From Dastarcus helophoroides (Eukaryota > Arthropoda > Insecta > Coleoptera > Bothrideridae), in contig CM053327.1 in the NCBI GenBank assembly GCA_028583605.1, forward strand, positions 5,393,316 through 5,457,315: DNA of 64,000 nucleotides, written 5' to 3'. Every line of letters starts with the position of its first letter. Position 1 is the first letter of the stretch. A model generated the notes under the pieces. The model searched no databases and was not told the DNA's origin. It was given only the letters and a program-made list of their open reading frames with translations. Below are positions 1 through 13,060 of this stretch, one piece after another. Both the position numbers and the translations under genes were made by a program.

Positions 1-1480
1 GGAGCTGCAGCTCCCTCCGAAATTTCTTAGCTTTACACTAGATATAACCAAGCTTTCTACACGTGCGACCTTTTTAAATAACTTTTCTAATGGATCATTT
101 TGTTCTCGTGATGAAATGCAAGGAATTTTTTTTCAAATTTGGTGCCATTTCTTATTATTAAAGACCGGGTTTTAAGCACAATCAAACAAGTTAAAAAGGT
201 GAGCAAAATGTTAAATTAATAGGCAAAAGCGAAAAGCTAAAGAAGGCACTAAAAAGGTAAATACTCTAAAAAAAGGCATTAATAGGACAAAACTCACAAC
301 TAATAAGAAAAACATTTTGAACTCTCGATCGAAATTTAAAAAAAAATAGATTTTAGGTTATACTCAGGACATTCAGCAGAAGAATAACATTTTAAAATGA
401 AGAAGTTTTTAAAATTCCGAGTTTATTCTCGAATTTTCACTCTAGTTCTTAAAATTTTTACCTCAAATTCAGCTAAACATGCTTTATGCCAATGTCGCTG
501 GTTCAAAGTTTAAATAATATTCTAAAATTGGATGGAACTATCAACTTGCAATTGAGAAAAAAAAATCGAAAATTATAGAAAAAAATAGAAATTTACAAGA
601 AAAATGTTTTGAAAGGAAGAGTTGAAATTTCAAATTTAAAGTCGAAATAGAGAAAAAAACTGCGAATCGAAAGCATTAATCCCGAGTCCACGAAATTCTG
701 ATAAAAAAAACTTGAGCTCAAGAATAACTCTCAAATCGCTAACAAATATTGTTTCAAGAGTTTCTTTCTTCCTTAAAACTTCGATTTTACTATTAAAATG
801 TTCAATTTAAATTCAAAATTTCAAGAAAAACTAGAAAAGTTTTGAATTAATAGGATAAAAACTTAAACTTTTTTCTAAAACTTTTGACCTTTTTTCAACT
901 TTCTACTTTAAACATCCAAACTCAAAAATTGGGCATTTTCGCCCCATTTCGAGATTAAGGGCATAATTTTGAGAACAATCGTAAAAGAATCATTACTCAC
1001 AATATTGAAATTTCAAGTAGTAAATTTTATTTTCAAATTTAAATTGGAGCTGGTGACTTTAATCCTCATTCCATTTGAACCCCAGTTTAGTTTTTTCAAA
1101 AATTTTACTCACTTCTCTTTTAACATTTCTATTTAATTCGCAAAATTTTACGGTCAAAATTAAAAAAAAAAAGAACCAGATTTTGCGATCGAAGCCGAAA
1201 TTTTGGAAAAATAACCTTGATAGAAATTTTTATATGTTTTATAGAAAATTCGAAATTTTAAGAGAAACTTTTCTACTAAAGATAATTAAGTTTGGAACTA
1301 ATTTCAAATTTAAATTTAGACTTCTGACTAATCTTCTTTTTACTCGAATTTCAAATTTATATTTATCTGTAAAGTTTTGATAAAAAGTCAAAAATTCAAC
1401 TTGGATCTGTTGAAAAAACTGTCAAAACCGAAGTTTTTATTTTGGTTATCCTCCTAACTTATCTCAAAAAATGAAAAATA
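1..1480. repeat. Degenerate low-complexity AT-rich DNA
   Basis: This stretch is made of runs of A and T around recurring words such as AAATTTCAAA, GAAATTT and AAAAAGTC, with no clear unit boundaries. Short open frames here (for example near 1075-1380) are rich in F, K, N, I and L, as expected from translated poly-A/T, and show no domain. I see no gene, RNA gene or element terminus. Confidence 0.6.
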
Positions 1481-2600
1481 TCATCTGAAATAAATCATGA
1501 TTCTTGAGTTTAAGGTGCTCTCCCATTGAATAGGCATGTGAAAGGTTCTATTATCTCCTTATTGCTGCAATACACTCTTTAGCATGCCTTAAGGAGGAAT
1601 TTTAAGCAAAACACTTTATCTAAAATGGCAGAAAAGGAAATCTACGTATAAACTTTAGCAGTAAGGTCGTGGGTGAACAAGTACTTTAGGGATGTTTCAT
1701 TAAGCCCCTCGAGACTAGCATGTGATGAGATCTGCTTGAGGCATATTACATATATTATGAACTCGTCTTAAGCTTCCCCATACACCCGATGCACCCGTCA
1801 ATTTGAATTTATGATGTACACGCTCGAATTGCCCCAGCGCTGATTACCTTACATTCTTCACACCCCGACTACGCAATTTTTCATGTAATTTCTCGTGAGA
1901 AATCCGATAAATTTAATTTCTCAAAATTGGCTGCATAATTTAGCTACTTTTCGTTAGAGGGCAATTTGGCATTTATTAAATTAGCTGAAATTTTTCCCCA
2001 ACATTTGAATCTCTAGCTTCGGGGTAGCAGCCAGCTCGTGACCTAAGCAGCATAATTTATCCCTCATACAAATTAAAACAGAAAGTTTTACGTTAGTTTA
2101 ACTAAGTTGCATTTAATTTGCAAGTTTATAAACCTTTTTTACAGGGGAATATTTTTCTTGTTGCCCAGAAGACAAAACTCGTGTGCGGGCGTTTCTCAAC
2201 AATGCTGCTAATTTACTGTAGTGACAAATTCCAGCAGTTCACAATTTTAAACTAGACGCAGCCCGTAAATATCTAATGTCGCTAAGACCCAGTTTCCAAA
2301 CAAATTTCATTTATTTCAACTAATTTGACTGAGTCATCCCGCCGAGCTGCTCTACAACCAAATAAATTAAATTTAATCGTGCTTTGTTATTCTGGCAGCG
2401 GATCCCGCCTTGATATTCTTTGCTCATGTGGAAGCTTTCGCATTCCTTCTTAAATAAATAAGCTCTTGTAGCTAAATAGGGCCACTTTATCCTGGAAAGT
2501 TTAGCCTAGTACGATATTATCCTTTCGGACGTTTCGATAACCTTATTCCCAGTCTGAATTCTGATTTCGAAATTTTTGAAACCCAGAGCGTCGGAGTCCG
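1481..2600. other. Island of ordinary base composition, non-coding
   Basis: Base composition and word diversity change sharply from the A/T-run DNA on both sides. The stretch is unique within the window as far as I can see, has no long open frame, no inverted termini and no target duplication. It could be a conserved non-coding or regulatory segment, or an old unrecognised element. This rests only on composition and uniqueness. Confidence 0.35.
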
Positions 2601-2739
2601 TTTTAAGAGTGAACGACCCGGAAATTTCTTCCAAGCGGCAAATTCAAAGGGGCTTTTTGGCAGTGAACATGACCAGAACTGTGTCTAGGACTTTGCTTTC
2701 AGTCAAGTTAAAATATTCCATGTTACTACGAATTTATAT

Positions 2740-5130
2740 ACCTAAAATGGTTTTTACTTTATACTTAAGATTGGACAATTTTTTTTCAAAATTTTGCATA
2801 ATTCCTTGCAACTTTCATCTCATCTTTATCTCTCATTTCTGATTAGATTAAATTAGAAACTCACAATTTTTACAATTTCTAGAAAATATTGATTTTATTC
2901 TCACAATTTCATTCCAAATTAAAATTTTAAGTTTTAACTTAAATCTTTTTTAAACTTTTTCATGAAATTTGAACTTTTTTCTGAAAATTACTCGAAAAAT
3001 GTTTTTTCTTCACTAAAAATTACGAGTTTCAAACTTAAAAAAATCCTCTGTTGTATCTTTGGAATAAAGGGGTAGCGTGTTTTTCATTAAAGCTAGGGAA
3101 ACTCGGTTTTCCTTACAATTTTTTTGCATATTCAAGTTTTTCTGGAAATTATTCTGGAATTTTTTTTAAAAATTCCAAATTTACTGCTTTCTTTAAATCT
3201 TAATTTTCGTTTCCTTATTTGATATCTCTATTTTTTGAAGTTTTTGATCAAATTTTCGATTTTTCGTGAATTTTTTTTCTTCACATTTTAGTATTTCAAC
3301 TCTTTTTCGAAATCCCTTTAAATTTCTGCTGCCGACTTCCTAAATCTTCCAAAGATTCCAAGCAATGATTTTTTTTCTTAACATTTTTGCCAAAATTTCG
3401 CAGTTTCAAATTTAACTTAGAAATTTTTAAATTTCAAGTCATAATTTCAGCAAAAAATCCAACATGATATTCCAATTTAAAGCCGGGATCTAGGCATTGG
3501 GGTCGAAATTTTTACAGTAAACTTGAAGTGGTGACATATTGAAAAATGTATAATTTAAACGTGCAATAATTTTGTTTACCTCAAAGTAGTAAGTTTTATG
3601 CCGAAAACTTTCATTTTTTTTCTCAACACTTCGACTTTAGCCTGAAAACTGCGATTTGTTTATAATTTAGAAGCCAAAATTGTGTGTTCCCTTAAATAAT
3701 AGGTAATTGCTTTTGCTAAGCTTCTGGCATAAACTCGAAAGTTTGGCCCTTTGCAAGTTCGGCCATTTGCTCTTTGAACTTTTGTGTCAAAAATCGGTTC
3801 TAAAAATGGTCAATTTATTCACAAACTTTTTAGTTATATCTGAAACTATTTCTAGAAATTTGTCTTTAAATTTCAAATCCGCGTTTATTTTTTTCAGAAA
3901 ATTTGTCGTTGATCTAAAATTTCAATTTTTTCATAGAAAATTTAGGTTTAAAAATAATTAAAATTGCACTTATTGTGAAATTTTTTACTTTTATTCTTAA
4001 AATTCACATTTCCATTAAAAATTTCAAATTATTGCTTAAAATGTTAGCAGAAGTTAGATTTCAAACACAAAAGTGCTAATTTGAATTTAAAAATTTTATG
4101 TTATATTTTATTTTCAATATTAATTTAAAATCTCGAGGGAATATCAAAATTTCAAGGAAAAAAGACAACCATTTTGAAAAAGACTAAATTTTGAGGAAAA
4201 GCAAAATAAGTTTATGATAAACATTTTTTTCAAAACTAATCTCAAAATTTCAAGTCCTGAAAATGTCGAGCTTTCGAGCTAAAAGTCAAATATTCAACAA
4301 TTCCAAATTTAAACTTATATTTGCCAATTTCTTATAGTCCAAGGCTCAACTCATAATTTCGAGACAAATGTCTATAATTAAAGAATAAAAGTCAACATGT
4401 CGATAAAAAGGGTTAGAAGGTTGCTAGAGAAAGACTAAATTTTGTTTAATGTTTAAATTTAAAACTTCAAAAGGAAAAAGTTAAAATATCGAAAAAAGGT
4501 AAATACATTAAACAAAACTTTCTGAAAAATTTAATTTTTTTCTAGAAAGTTTAAGGTTTTCAGCAACATTTCCAGAAAAAAATCGAATATTTGGGTTTAA
4601 AATCAAGACTTCTAATTGAGGATAGAAATTTTGAAAACTCTTTTCTAAAATAATTTGAAGTTCTTTTTTTTAAAATTGTAACTGTCCCGTAAAATCTTGA
4701 TTAAAATTTTTTTGTTTTATAATTTTTGGTCTTTTTTATTTTATTTTTTTTTAAATTTGATGCGTTTAATCGAAAGTGCTAGAAAGCAAAGTTGAAACAG
4801 TAAAAATCAATTTTATTTGAAAATGCGAGTTAAAGTCAAAACTTTGATAAAGAACCAAAATTATGAGAGAAAAGGGAAAAGTCTTTCGAATTTCTGATTT
4901 TAATTGCCAAAGTTCGTATATTCTAGAAGTTTTCAACTCTGGGGTGTATAATTTCAGATTTTTATGAAAATTCCGAATTTAAATTTGAAATAACTGAACT
5001 CGAATTTTCGATTTAGTTTTTTATAAAGTTTAGGTTTTTCTTAAAATTTGAACTCAAATTGAACTCAAAATTCAAAGTTTTAGCATGAAATTTTTAAACT
5101 TGAAAAACAGAAAATATTTTCCTACAATTT
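2740..5130. repeat. Degenerate low-complexity DNA, T-rich then A-rich
   Basis: Up to about 4060 the plus strand is dominated by T-runs with words such as TTTTTCAAAATTT. After about 4080 the same words appear mostly as their complements (A-runs with AAAGTC). No coding sequence is supported; the open frame at 3707-3961 is low-complexity and domain-free. Confidence 0.55.
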
Positions 5131-5230
5131 TAGGCAATGCCAGGGTAGTTACGTATTGTAATATTAAAGAAAAAAAGACATCACAGTTTCTAAATTATAT
5201 TTAAAAATAAATTTTTAATTCTAAACCTCT

Positions 5231-5383
5231 TCAAAATCAAAAAATTGGTCATCCGGAATTAAACCGAAAACCGAAAAAAACCGTTATTTTTGTCGGAATG
5301 AAAACTTGAACTGAACCGATATAATTTTTTTGCCGGAACGAAACGGAAAACCGGAACAACAAGAATAGCGGTTCGAGGCCCTG
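5231..5383. mobile_element. hAT-like (MITE-type) terminus
   Basis: Multiple CCG/CGG words (ACCGAAAACCG, GCCGGAACG, GGAAAACCGGAAC) lead to an edge reading GCGGTTCGAGGCCCTG on the plus strand. Read from the other side, the edge starts CAGGGCCTCGAACCGC, which has the CAGGG opening common to many hAT-superfamily MITEs. I could not find a matching opposite terminus or an 8-bp target duplication, so this is probably a truncated copy. The left limit is approximate. Confidence 0.45.
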
Positions 5384-5949
5384 GTATATTGTGTATTTAG
5401 TAGTAAAAGCAAAACATTCCAGGAGGACGATGTAAATTGTGGCCGAGGCGTTGGCCGAGGATGATAAATATTAAACTCGGATAATGTGCTTTTACCACGA
5501 GTATACCTACTATTTTAAATTAAGGAATTTTCCATTGTTATTTAATTTTCTGTAAAAACTTTCCTTTGACAATCACTATTTGTTTCTTGTTATCTGGTAC
5601 GGGAAAGTTATAGACTTTCTCGGCCTAGAAAGGAAAGGAAAAACTCTTTTGGGAAGCTTTGTGATGATTATTTATAACGGACCAAAATACTGAAACAACG
5701 TATTTTGGGGCCTGAAATTGCGTCGAAAAAGTAGGCATTCTAGAGCGATTTAAAAAAAAAATAGTTCTAATAAATTCCCAATTATCACAAATCCCAAATA
5801 AAATTTTATTCCAACTTTCTGTTACTACTAACCAAAGAAAAGCTTGCTAATTGAATGGATTTACCAACTCAATTATGATTGGGGGAGAGTGCATTCCCCC
5901 TTATCGAGACCCCGAACTTGAAAAAAAATTGCTTGGGGAAATCAGAGAA
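5384..5949. other. Unassigned intergenic stretch
   Basis: Mostly ordinary AT-rich sequence. Between about 5395 and 5510 two half-sites look like a decayed inverted repeat (GTAGTAAAAGCAAAACATT against AATGTGCTTTTACCACG), with a GGCCGAGG...GGCCGAGG direct repeat in the middle. This may be a small decayed foldback element. No gene is visible. Confidence 0.3.
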
Positions 5950-7975
5950 GGCTCTATTAAACTATTCAAAATAAAAGTTAAAATTTTACATGTAAAATCA
6001 AAATTTTAATTCTAAAAATTCTGATTTAAAACTACTTATTTCGAAAAAAAAAAATTGAATTCAAATATATAAATTGACTGATTCTTGAACAAAATAGATA
6101 AAATAAGGTTATGGCTCCTCATAAGGTTCAAGTTCTAATAAGACCAAACTCTCAAAATAATCTTTAATTTCGAATTTAAAATTGAAATTTCGAGATTACG
6201 ATCGTAAACTCAGAACGTCGAAATATACTCATTTCTTGAGAATGTCAAAAGAAGTTAAAATCAAAATAAAAAAAAAACAATCCAAAAATTAAATAGTTAA
6301 CTTCTTAGAAAAAGTCAGAGTTTTCTTGAAAATTGAAAAACGTTTCATATCGTTCGAATATAAATTCGAATAATATAAATTTCAAAAAAAATTATTCAAA
6401 ATTTCAAAAATACGACCTAACACTGAAAAAAAGGTAATAAATATAAAATAATGAAATTAAGATTACCATATTAAACTTGAAATATTGAAAAAAAATCTAA
6501 ATTTCAAATTTTAATTTGAAATTTTGGCACTGACAACGAAATTAAAAAAAAAAACTTTGAGAAAAGGAGAGAAATTTTACGCAAACATTTAAAGTTCAAT
6601 TGAAAATGAAAAAAATAGTTTAAGCTTAAAAACTGAACGCTGATTAGTAGTCGATATTTATAGAAAATGTCGAAATTTTAAATTTAAAAGCGAAATAAAG
6701 AAACAGAATTATGAAATATAATTTTATTAAAAATGTAGAGTAAGTTCTGCAAAATACCAGGAATTATTCCTGTCTCTGTTTTAGGTTTAAATTTGTTGAT
6801 TAAGAATTAAATAAAAAGTATAACTTTTAAAACCATTAAAATAATAAAATTGTGAGATCAAAAATTGGAATATTGATAAAAATAGTAACAATTACATATC
6901 TAAAAATTAAAAGCTGAAAGTCATAGTTTAAGGAAAAGCAAAATTTCCAGTTTAAATTTGAAATTTTAGTGATATTTCATTAAACCATCGACTAACCGAA
7001 AATTGAATATATTTAAAAAATTTAAGAAAAAATCGAATTTCCAAAAGAAAAAATGAGTAAACTGTGGTTTTTGGTTTCCTGATGTCTTAATATTATAAAA
7101 CATTATAAAATTAGGCAAATATTTTTCAAAATGTAATAAATTAAAGAAACACAAAGTATCGGTTTATTTGTATTTAAAATTGCTCTAAGCCCTTTTAATT
7201 ACGATGACCAGAAAAAAAAATGTATCTCACTATTTAACTTGGCATTTGATTATTAATTAACATTTAATTCAGCATTAAAGTCTTCTACTTGATATCTCTA
7301 TTTGGTATGCCCTAAATTATAATTAGGTAAAATTTTGTTGTGAAAATTACGTCAAAGGGTCTTTGAATGAAAATTTGTAAAAAAAAGACTTCAGTTTTAA
7401 TGCCAAAATTCAAAATAAAAAAGTTCAAGTTTAAGATTGAAAAATCGAAATTTTGACTTTCTTCTTAAAAATATTTCTGTTTCAACTTAAAAAAATCAAG
7501 GAACATGTTTTTTAAAAACGAAATCTGCAAATTAAAATATAAATTTCAAGAATCTTGATATTTTTCCCAAAACCATCACAAACCAAGAAGAAACATTTAT
7601 AAAATTAGATTCTTACGAAAATTCATTTAGAATTATTAATGTTTGAAGAAAATTATCTAGGATCTAGAGTCTTCAATTCTAGAGAAATAAAATAAATCTT
7701 TCCAACATCCTAATATTTTCTTAACTGAGAAGGAATATTTTCGTTTTATAAACCCAAAAAAGTCAGCAGGAACTTGACATTATCAAGAACACTCGATCAG
7801 AGTTTCGAACATTTAAAGAAAGTTCTCTAGGACTTTTAACAAAAATATAGATTTTTAAATTTTCATGGAGATACGGCCTTTTTAAAACATTGCATCTAAA
7901 GTCCTAAATTAAAAAAAACATTTGTAAAGATTCAAATTGTCGAGATTTTGAAAAAAAAAAAGAATGTAAACTATC
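5950..7975. repeat. Degenerate low-complexity A-rich DNA
   Basis: A-runs interleaved with TCGAAATTT-like words dominate the plus strand. The open frame on the minus strand at 6966-7154 consists of F/N/K/I-rich residues expected from this composition and is not supported as a gene. Confidence 0.55.
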
Positions 7976-7980
7976 CGGAC

Positions 7981-8132
7981 CAGTATTTCTTAACCTTTTT
8001 TGTAGTCGTGAACCACTATCAAAATCCAGAAATACTGTGCCGTAGGGCCCTGGCACCCGAAAATATTTCTGAAGATATAAAAAAAGGCTCTCAGTAGACG
8101 ATTTATTTTCGTCTTGTCGCCCCAACATATTG
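7981..8132 (+). mobile_element. Left part of an older hAT-like element, interrupted
   Basis: The edge CAGTATTTCTTAACCTTTTT, followed by a GTGAACCAC word, resembles termini of hAT MITEs (CAGTG-TTCTTAACC type). It runs directly into the TTGATGAC target site of the next element, so its right part would lie beyond 10870. I could not identify that right terminus because the DNA after 10870 is soon replaced by another repeat. The call is by similarity of the terminus only. Confidence 0.35.
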
Positions 8133-8140
8133 TTGATGAC
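8133..8140. repeat. Target-site duplication TTGATGAC, left copy
   Basis: Identical to the 8 bases at 10862-10869 that follow the right terminus of the hAT-like element. Confidence 0.85.
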
Positions 8141-10861
8141 CAGAGCTGGGCAAATTAGTTTTAAAAAGGAATCATTACATTACCCATTACTTTTTCAGAA
8201 AAAGGAATGAAATTACTTCGAATTATATTACTGTTGCCTTAAAAGTAATTTAATTACCCATTACTTACATAAAGGAATTAATTACAAATCAATCACATTT
8301 TCAATTACCTTTAAATTTTCCAAAAAATCGGTTTTATTTAATGAATATTTTGACTTATTTTTTTAAAATTTAGAATTAGTAATTTCAATTTATTTGAAAA
8401 TTCCGACTACTCAAAATATTCTTTTTTTTTTTAATTTCGCCCTTTCTCTTTTTTTTTTTCCAAACTTTGGATCACTTTTAAACATTTCAACTTTTTTTAT
8501 TGAAAATTATCGACTTCTTTTGAATATTTCATCCCTTTCAAAAATTTATATATTTTTTTTTAAATACTGGCTTCTATTAAAAATTATAACTTATATTTTA
8601 AAATATTGACCTTTTGAAAATCCCAACTGTTTTTGAAGTCGATTTTTATGAAACAATTCCACTTTTTTAAATTTTAACTTATTTTTAAAATTTCAACCTT
8701 TTTAAAAATTTTAACTGTTAGTTTTCTTCCACAAAGAATTAAGTAACAAACATGTATTCACATAACGCTCAGTCTAAATATAGATTATTGTTCATATCAA
8801 ATAACAGGGCCTGTCTCACCCGTTGGCGACGTTCTTAGGAATTATAGCCGAGTATAAGCTTTTCTTTATTTTATATGTTCACACACAGAGAAAATAAAAT
8901 AAATGTATTAAGAGCTCTTGTTCTGACTACATCGTTTGAAAATATAATTTTAAGTTTAGTACAAGTTTGTGTTTTTATTATAATTTCCTATAAACCTGCC
9001 TTCATCTAAAAATATCCACTTTTTTTGAAATTTAGACTTTTCTCGGAATGTTCACTTATGTTGGAGAATCTCGACTGGCAAAATTTTGATTATTTCTGGA
9101 AATTTAAATCTAATTTTAAAAATTTGGACCTTTTTTCGTTTTTTTCGAAATTTTAACATTTTTGAACTGCGACTCCTTTTCAAAATTTGGATTAATTTTT
9201 GAATATATTGACTTTCTCTCGAAGTTTTGGATTTTTTGAAAAATTTTTACTTATGTCTGATTTACTTTTGAAAATTTCATATTTTTTTTAAGATCCCTTC
9301 TTATCGAAAATTATAGCTCTTTTTAAAATTGTTCTAAATTTGCCTTTTCTAAGAAAATTGTTTTTAAAAATTTTGATAATTTGGAGGATTTCGAGTTTTT
9401 CTCAAAATGTATACTTTCTGAATGACATTTGCGATTTTTATTGAAAATTTTTGATTTATGTTTTATTGGCTCTTTTTTCGCCTGTTACTCCTTTCACAAT
9501 TCCAGATTTTCTGTAACCTTTTGTTAAGGATTGGCAATCTCTTATAGATTGCCTCAAGCAGTGTTTGCGTTGGATTTTTGTTTGACAATCATGTAACTCA
9601 ATAATAATAAAAGCCAATAAAACATGAATGGAAATTACTCTAGAGAATATCGAAAATTTTTGATTTATATTTTAAAAATTTCGAATTTCAAATTTTCCAA
9701 TTTTTTTTAAACGCCCACATTTTCCAAAATTGGATTTATTTTTAAAAATTCAACTTTTTGGTAATTTCCGTTTTTTCCGAAATTTCCACTTTTTTCTGAT
9801 AATTTACTCTTTCGTTAATTTGTCTAAATTTTGACACAAAATTTCGAACTTTGCTGAAAATTTCGACTCCTAAATTTTATTTTTAATTTGGTAATTTGAT
9901 TATTTTGAATCTATTTTTAAACATATACCTTATTCCAAAAGTTTTCACCTTATTTGAAAATTTCGACCTCTGTTCAAAATTCTAAATATTTCTGAAAGTC
10001 CTGATTTTCAAATTTTACTTTTTTCTTAATAGTTCGACTTTTATATAAATTTAACACTTTTTCAAAATTTTTTGGTCAGAATTTTTATGTTTTCTGAAAA
10101 GTTTGACCTTTTATTATCAAAATATCGAATTTTCTCGAAGTTCTAACTCTTTTCAAAATTTCAACTCTTCAAAAATTTAAATTTTCGAATTTTTATGAAT
10201 TTGCGAATTTAGAGCTGGTACTTTAAAAAGGAGCATTTCTTTTAAGACAAGAAGCTTTGGCAAAAAATCAAAATTTAGAAAAATTTTCGAGTTTATAATG
10301 GAACTCTTCAGTAAAAATTTAAAATTACATAAAAAACTTGATTTTTAATGGCCATATGCACAGTCGGCAGCATTTATTTGCACATTAAGCTTTTGTTTCT
10401 GAGTTTTGATCTGTAAAATATTTCGGTACGCCTGATTGAATTTGTCTCCGAGTAGTACAGTGCTGATGCTAGACTTCGATTAGCGCAACATCATGATTAT
10501 TCTTGTATCATGATACAAAATGGTATAGCTGGGTATAGTTCATTATACAAATTTATTCTTGTTTAAGGGGTCTAAAGCAACAATGACAGGAATAACATCC
10601 ATCATTGTAATGGAATTACAAAAAGGAATTTAATTACTTTTAGGAATTTAATTTCTTCATTGCAACGTAAATAAAAAAAAGTAATGGGTACCTGTAATTA
10701 ATTCCTTTAAATGAGGAATGTTCCATTATTTTTCAACAAATTACCCAAATTACACATTACATTACAGTTTTTATCAAAGTAATGCAGTTACAATTCCTTT
10801 TTTGAAAATTTAATTAAGTTAGTAATGCATTACATTTTGTAATGATTACTGCCCACCTCTG
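8141..10861. mobile_element. hAT-like non-autonomous element with 8-bp target duplication
   Basis: The left end reads CAGAGCTGGGCA and the right end, read inward on the minus strand, CAGAGGTGGGCA. Both continue into ATTACATTAC-rich subterminal DNA with many copies of AATTACCCATTAC-like words (about 8160-8300 and 10600-10850). The element is flanked by the perfect 8-bp repeat TTGATGAC at 8133-8140 and 10862-10869, the target-site length of the hAT superfamily. It is 2,721 bp long. No transposase is visible: the interior (about 8330-10200) is the same T-rich low-complexity DNA that fills much of the window, plus an ordinary stretch around 8740-9000. Confidence 0.85.
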
Positions 10862-10869
10862 TTGATGAC
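10862..10869. repeat. Target-site duplication TTGATGAC, right copy
   Basis: Identical to 8133-8140. Removing the element and one copy rejoins the older hAT-like remnant to the AT-rich DNA at 10870. Confidence 0.85.
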
Positions 10870-10934
10870 AAAAAAAAATACTACGGCAATAATTAATTTT
10901 ACCTTATGTTGCTCCAATATAGTTAGGTGACAAA

Positions 10935-11290
10935 AAAAGGGTCACTTAACTGACGATATTCATTCTCAGAAGAGTTTCGCCTCTGGTATGGTGGACATAC
11001 TGAGTTACCGTGCTCTTCTGTCTAAACTTTCTTATCCTTTGTACCAAATTTTCAATTCAGAAGAGTTTTGCCTTTAGTATGGTGGACATATTGAGTTACT
11101 GTACTCTGATGTTTTGAAATTGAACCCTTTTTTCATTTTTTATTGTTGTATATTTTCTTGTATTTTATTTCTTTGTTCCTGAAGAAGTTCCTTACGATGG
11201 TGGGCGAAATACTTTTAGTAGTTCTTTGACATGCTCCAATCCCGAAAGAAATATATCCTGTTCTGACTCTGGCCGTGGAAGCCTTCGTTA
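10935..11290 (+). mobile_element. Penelope-like element, 3' region only
   Basis: This is the same family as the fragment at 61783-62457, in the opposite orientation. It has two tandem copies, 91 bp apart (starting about 10966 and 11057), of a unit containing TATGGTGGACATACTGAG. Downstream is CCTGAAGAAG, a short stem-loop and GGGCGAAATAC, then TTTTAGTAGTTCTTTGACA. At 61.8 kb the same block lies just past the stop of a GIY-YIG endonuclease reading frame, which identifies it as the 3' untranslated part of a Penelope-like retroelement. No coding part remains here. Confidence 0.7.
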
Positions 11291-11299
11291 TCACATTAT

Positions 11300-13060
11300 T
11301 TATTTTCTTCTTAGTCACTCTTATGTAATTTTAGTGACTCAAAAAACATTGTCCATTTTTAAATAATTTTTTCGATTGGAATAAAAAACATTATCGTTAT
11401 TTCTGGGCCCTTTCACATTTTGGGACCTGAGCGGTTGCACCTGTTGTAACTCATTATGACTCTGAAGGAAACAATTATTTTGAAAAATTCATAGGCCACA
11501 TAAGCAAACTAGAAAACTTTCCAGCTGGGTTTAGTCATTTTCTATTTAATGAATTTCCAGTTTGAAGTCGAAATTTGGAAAAAGAACCGAACTGTGGGAA
11601 AAAAATCTGAAAATCGAATTTAAAATAAAAACCGAATTTATCGAAAAATTTTCAAAAATGTGGAAACTTTCAATAGTCAAATTTTATGAAAAAAGTCGCA
11701 ATTTCCAGAACAGGTCGAATTTAAAGAAAAAAAGGTAGTTCTGAAAATATTCCTCTTAGAATTGTATTTGATTTAAATTTTAACCTCAATCTTCAAATTT
11801 ACAACAATTTGTTTTTTAAAATTACCCAAAATATCCTGAGTTTTGGAAAAATAAACGAACTTTGAGAAAAAGTTAAAATTTGGAGAAAAAGTCAATTTCA
11901 TTAAAAAAGTCTCAGAAACATATAACATTGAATCTTGGAGTACAAGTTAAAAATAGGACAAATTGTTAGAGACAATGGAATATATATATAAAATATATAT
12001 AAAAATGGAATATATATATATAAACCCAATTTTTTTTAAAAATGCTGTCGACATTAAGCAAAATTTCTGGAAAATATTGATAATTTCCAAGACAAAGTTC
12101 AATTTTGAGAGAAAAAAGTAAAATTCTCAGTAAAAATTCGTAATTTACAAAGAGACAAATTTCGAGAAAAAACTCAGTTTTGGGAAAAAGACAATATTTT
12201 TAGAAAATAAAATCTAAAATAAAAACTGAATCTTTCAGATACTCAAAAAAAGTAAAAAAATTTAAAAAGAGTCAAAATTTCTCGAAGGAGTAATTTTCGG
12301 AAAATTTGAAACTTTGAGAAAATAAATAGCAATTTTTAAAAATACTTTCCTGAAAATGTAATTTAAATTTTTCGCATTACTTATTTATGAACATTTCAAT
12401 CTAATTTAGAGCAATCAAACGAATTTTGTGAAGTGGAAATTTCAAGTAAAAGCCAATTTCAAGTAAAACATCGAATTTTGAGATAAAAGTTAAAATTTGT
12501 AAAATAGGGCAAAATTAAGTTGGAATTTTAGAAAATTTTAAGAAGTCGAAGACGAGTATTGAGAGAAATGCAGGAATTTAGAAAAAAGAACTTTTTTTGA
12601 AAGAAAAACAAAAAAGTAGAGCTCTTAAATTAAGTCGAAAGAGAAAAAGCCGAAAAAACTCGAATTTCGAGGAAAAAGTCACAATGTCCAGAAATACTTG
12701 CTTAATATCTAACTTTAAAAAACCAATTAAAATATCTAAAAAATTAGTTTCAAAGGAGTCAAAGTTTTCGGAAAAAGTTTAATGTTAAGAAAAATAACGA
12801 CATTTTAAAGAAGCCGAAATTTCGAGAAAAAGGTCAAGATTTATAAAAGATAATAAATTTTCCAGAGAAATAAAATTTTAAGATAAAAGGCAGAACTTTT
12901 CGAATAAAGTTTAAATTAAAAAAAAAACGAACCTTGTGGATAAAGTACAAATTGAAAAAAAAATTATCTAAGGTAGGTTTACGAAAAGTTATCTAGAGCC
13001 ACAAATTATAAAAGAAACCGTGTAATAGTTTTTTTAAGATTCATCATTGTGTTAGGTTTC
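11300..13060. repeat. Degenerate low-complexity A-rich DNA
   Basis: A-runs with words such as AAAAAGTC, TTTCGAGAAAA and AAAATTTGGAG repeat irregularly. The block contains a doubled AATGG-(TA)n stretch at about 11974-12024. Open frames such as 12597-12782 are K/S/R/N-rich products of the A-run composition and are not supported as genes. Confidence 0.6.
11974..12024. repeat. AT dinucleotide tract, doubled
   Basis: AATGGAATATATATA occurs twice in a row, separated by AAAATATATATAAA. Simple-sequence DNA. Confidence 0.8.
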
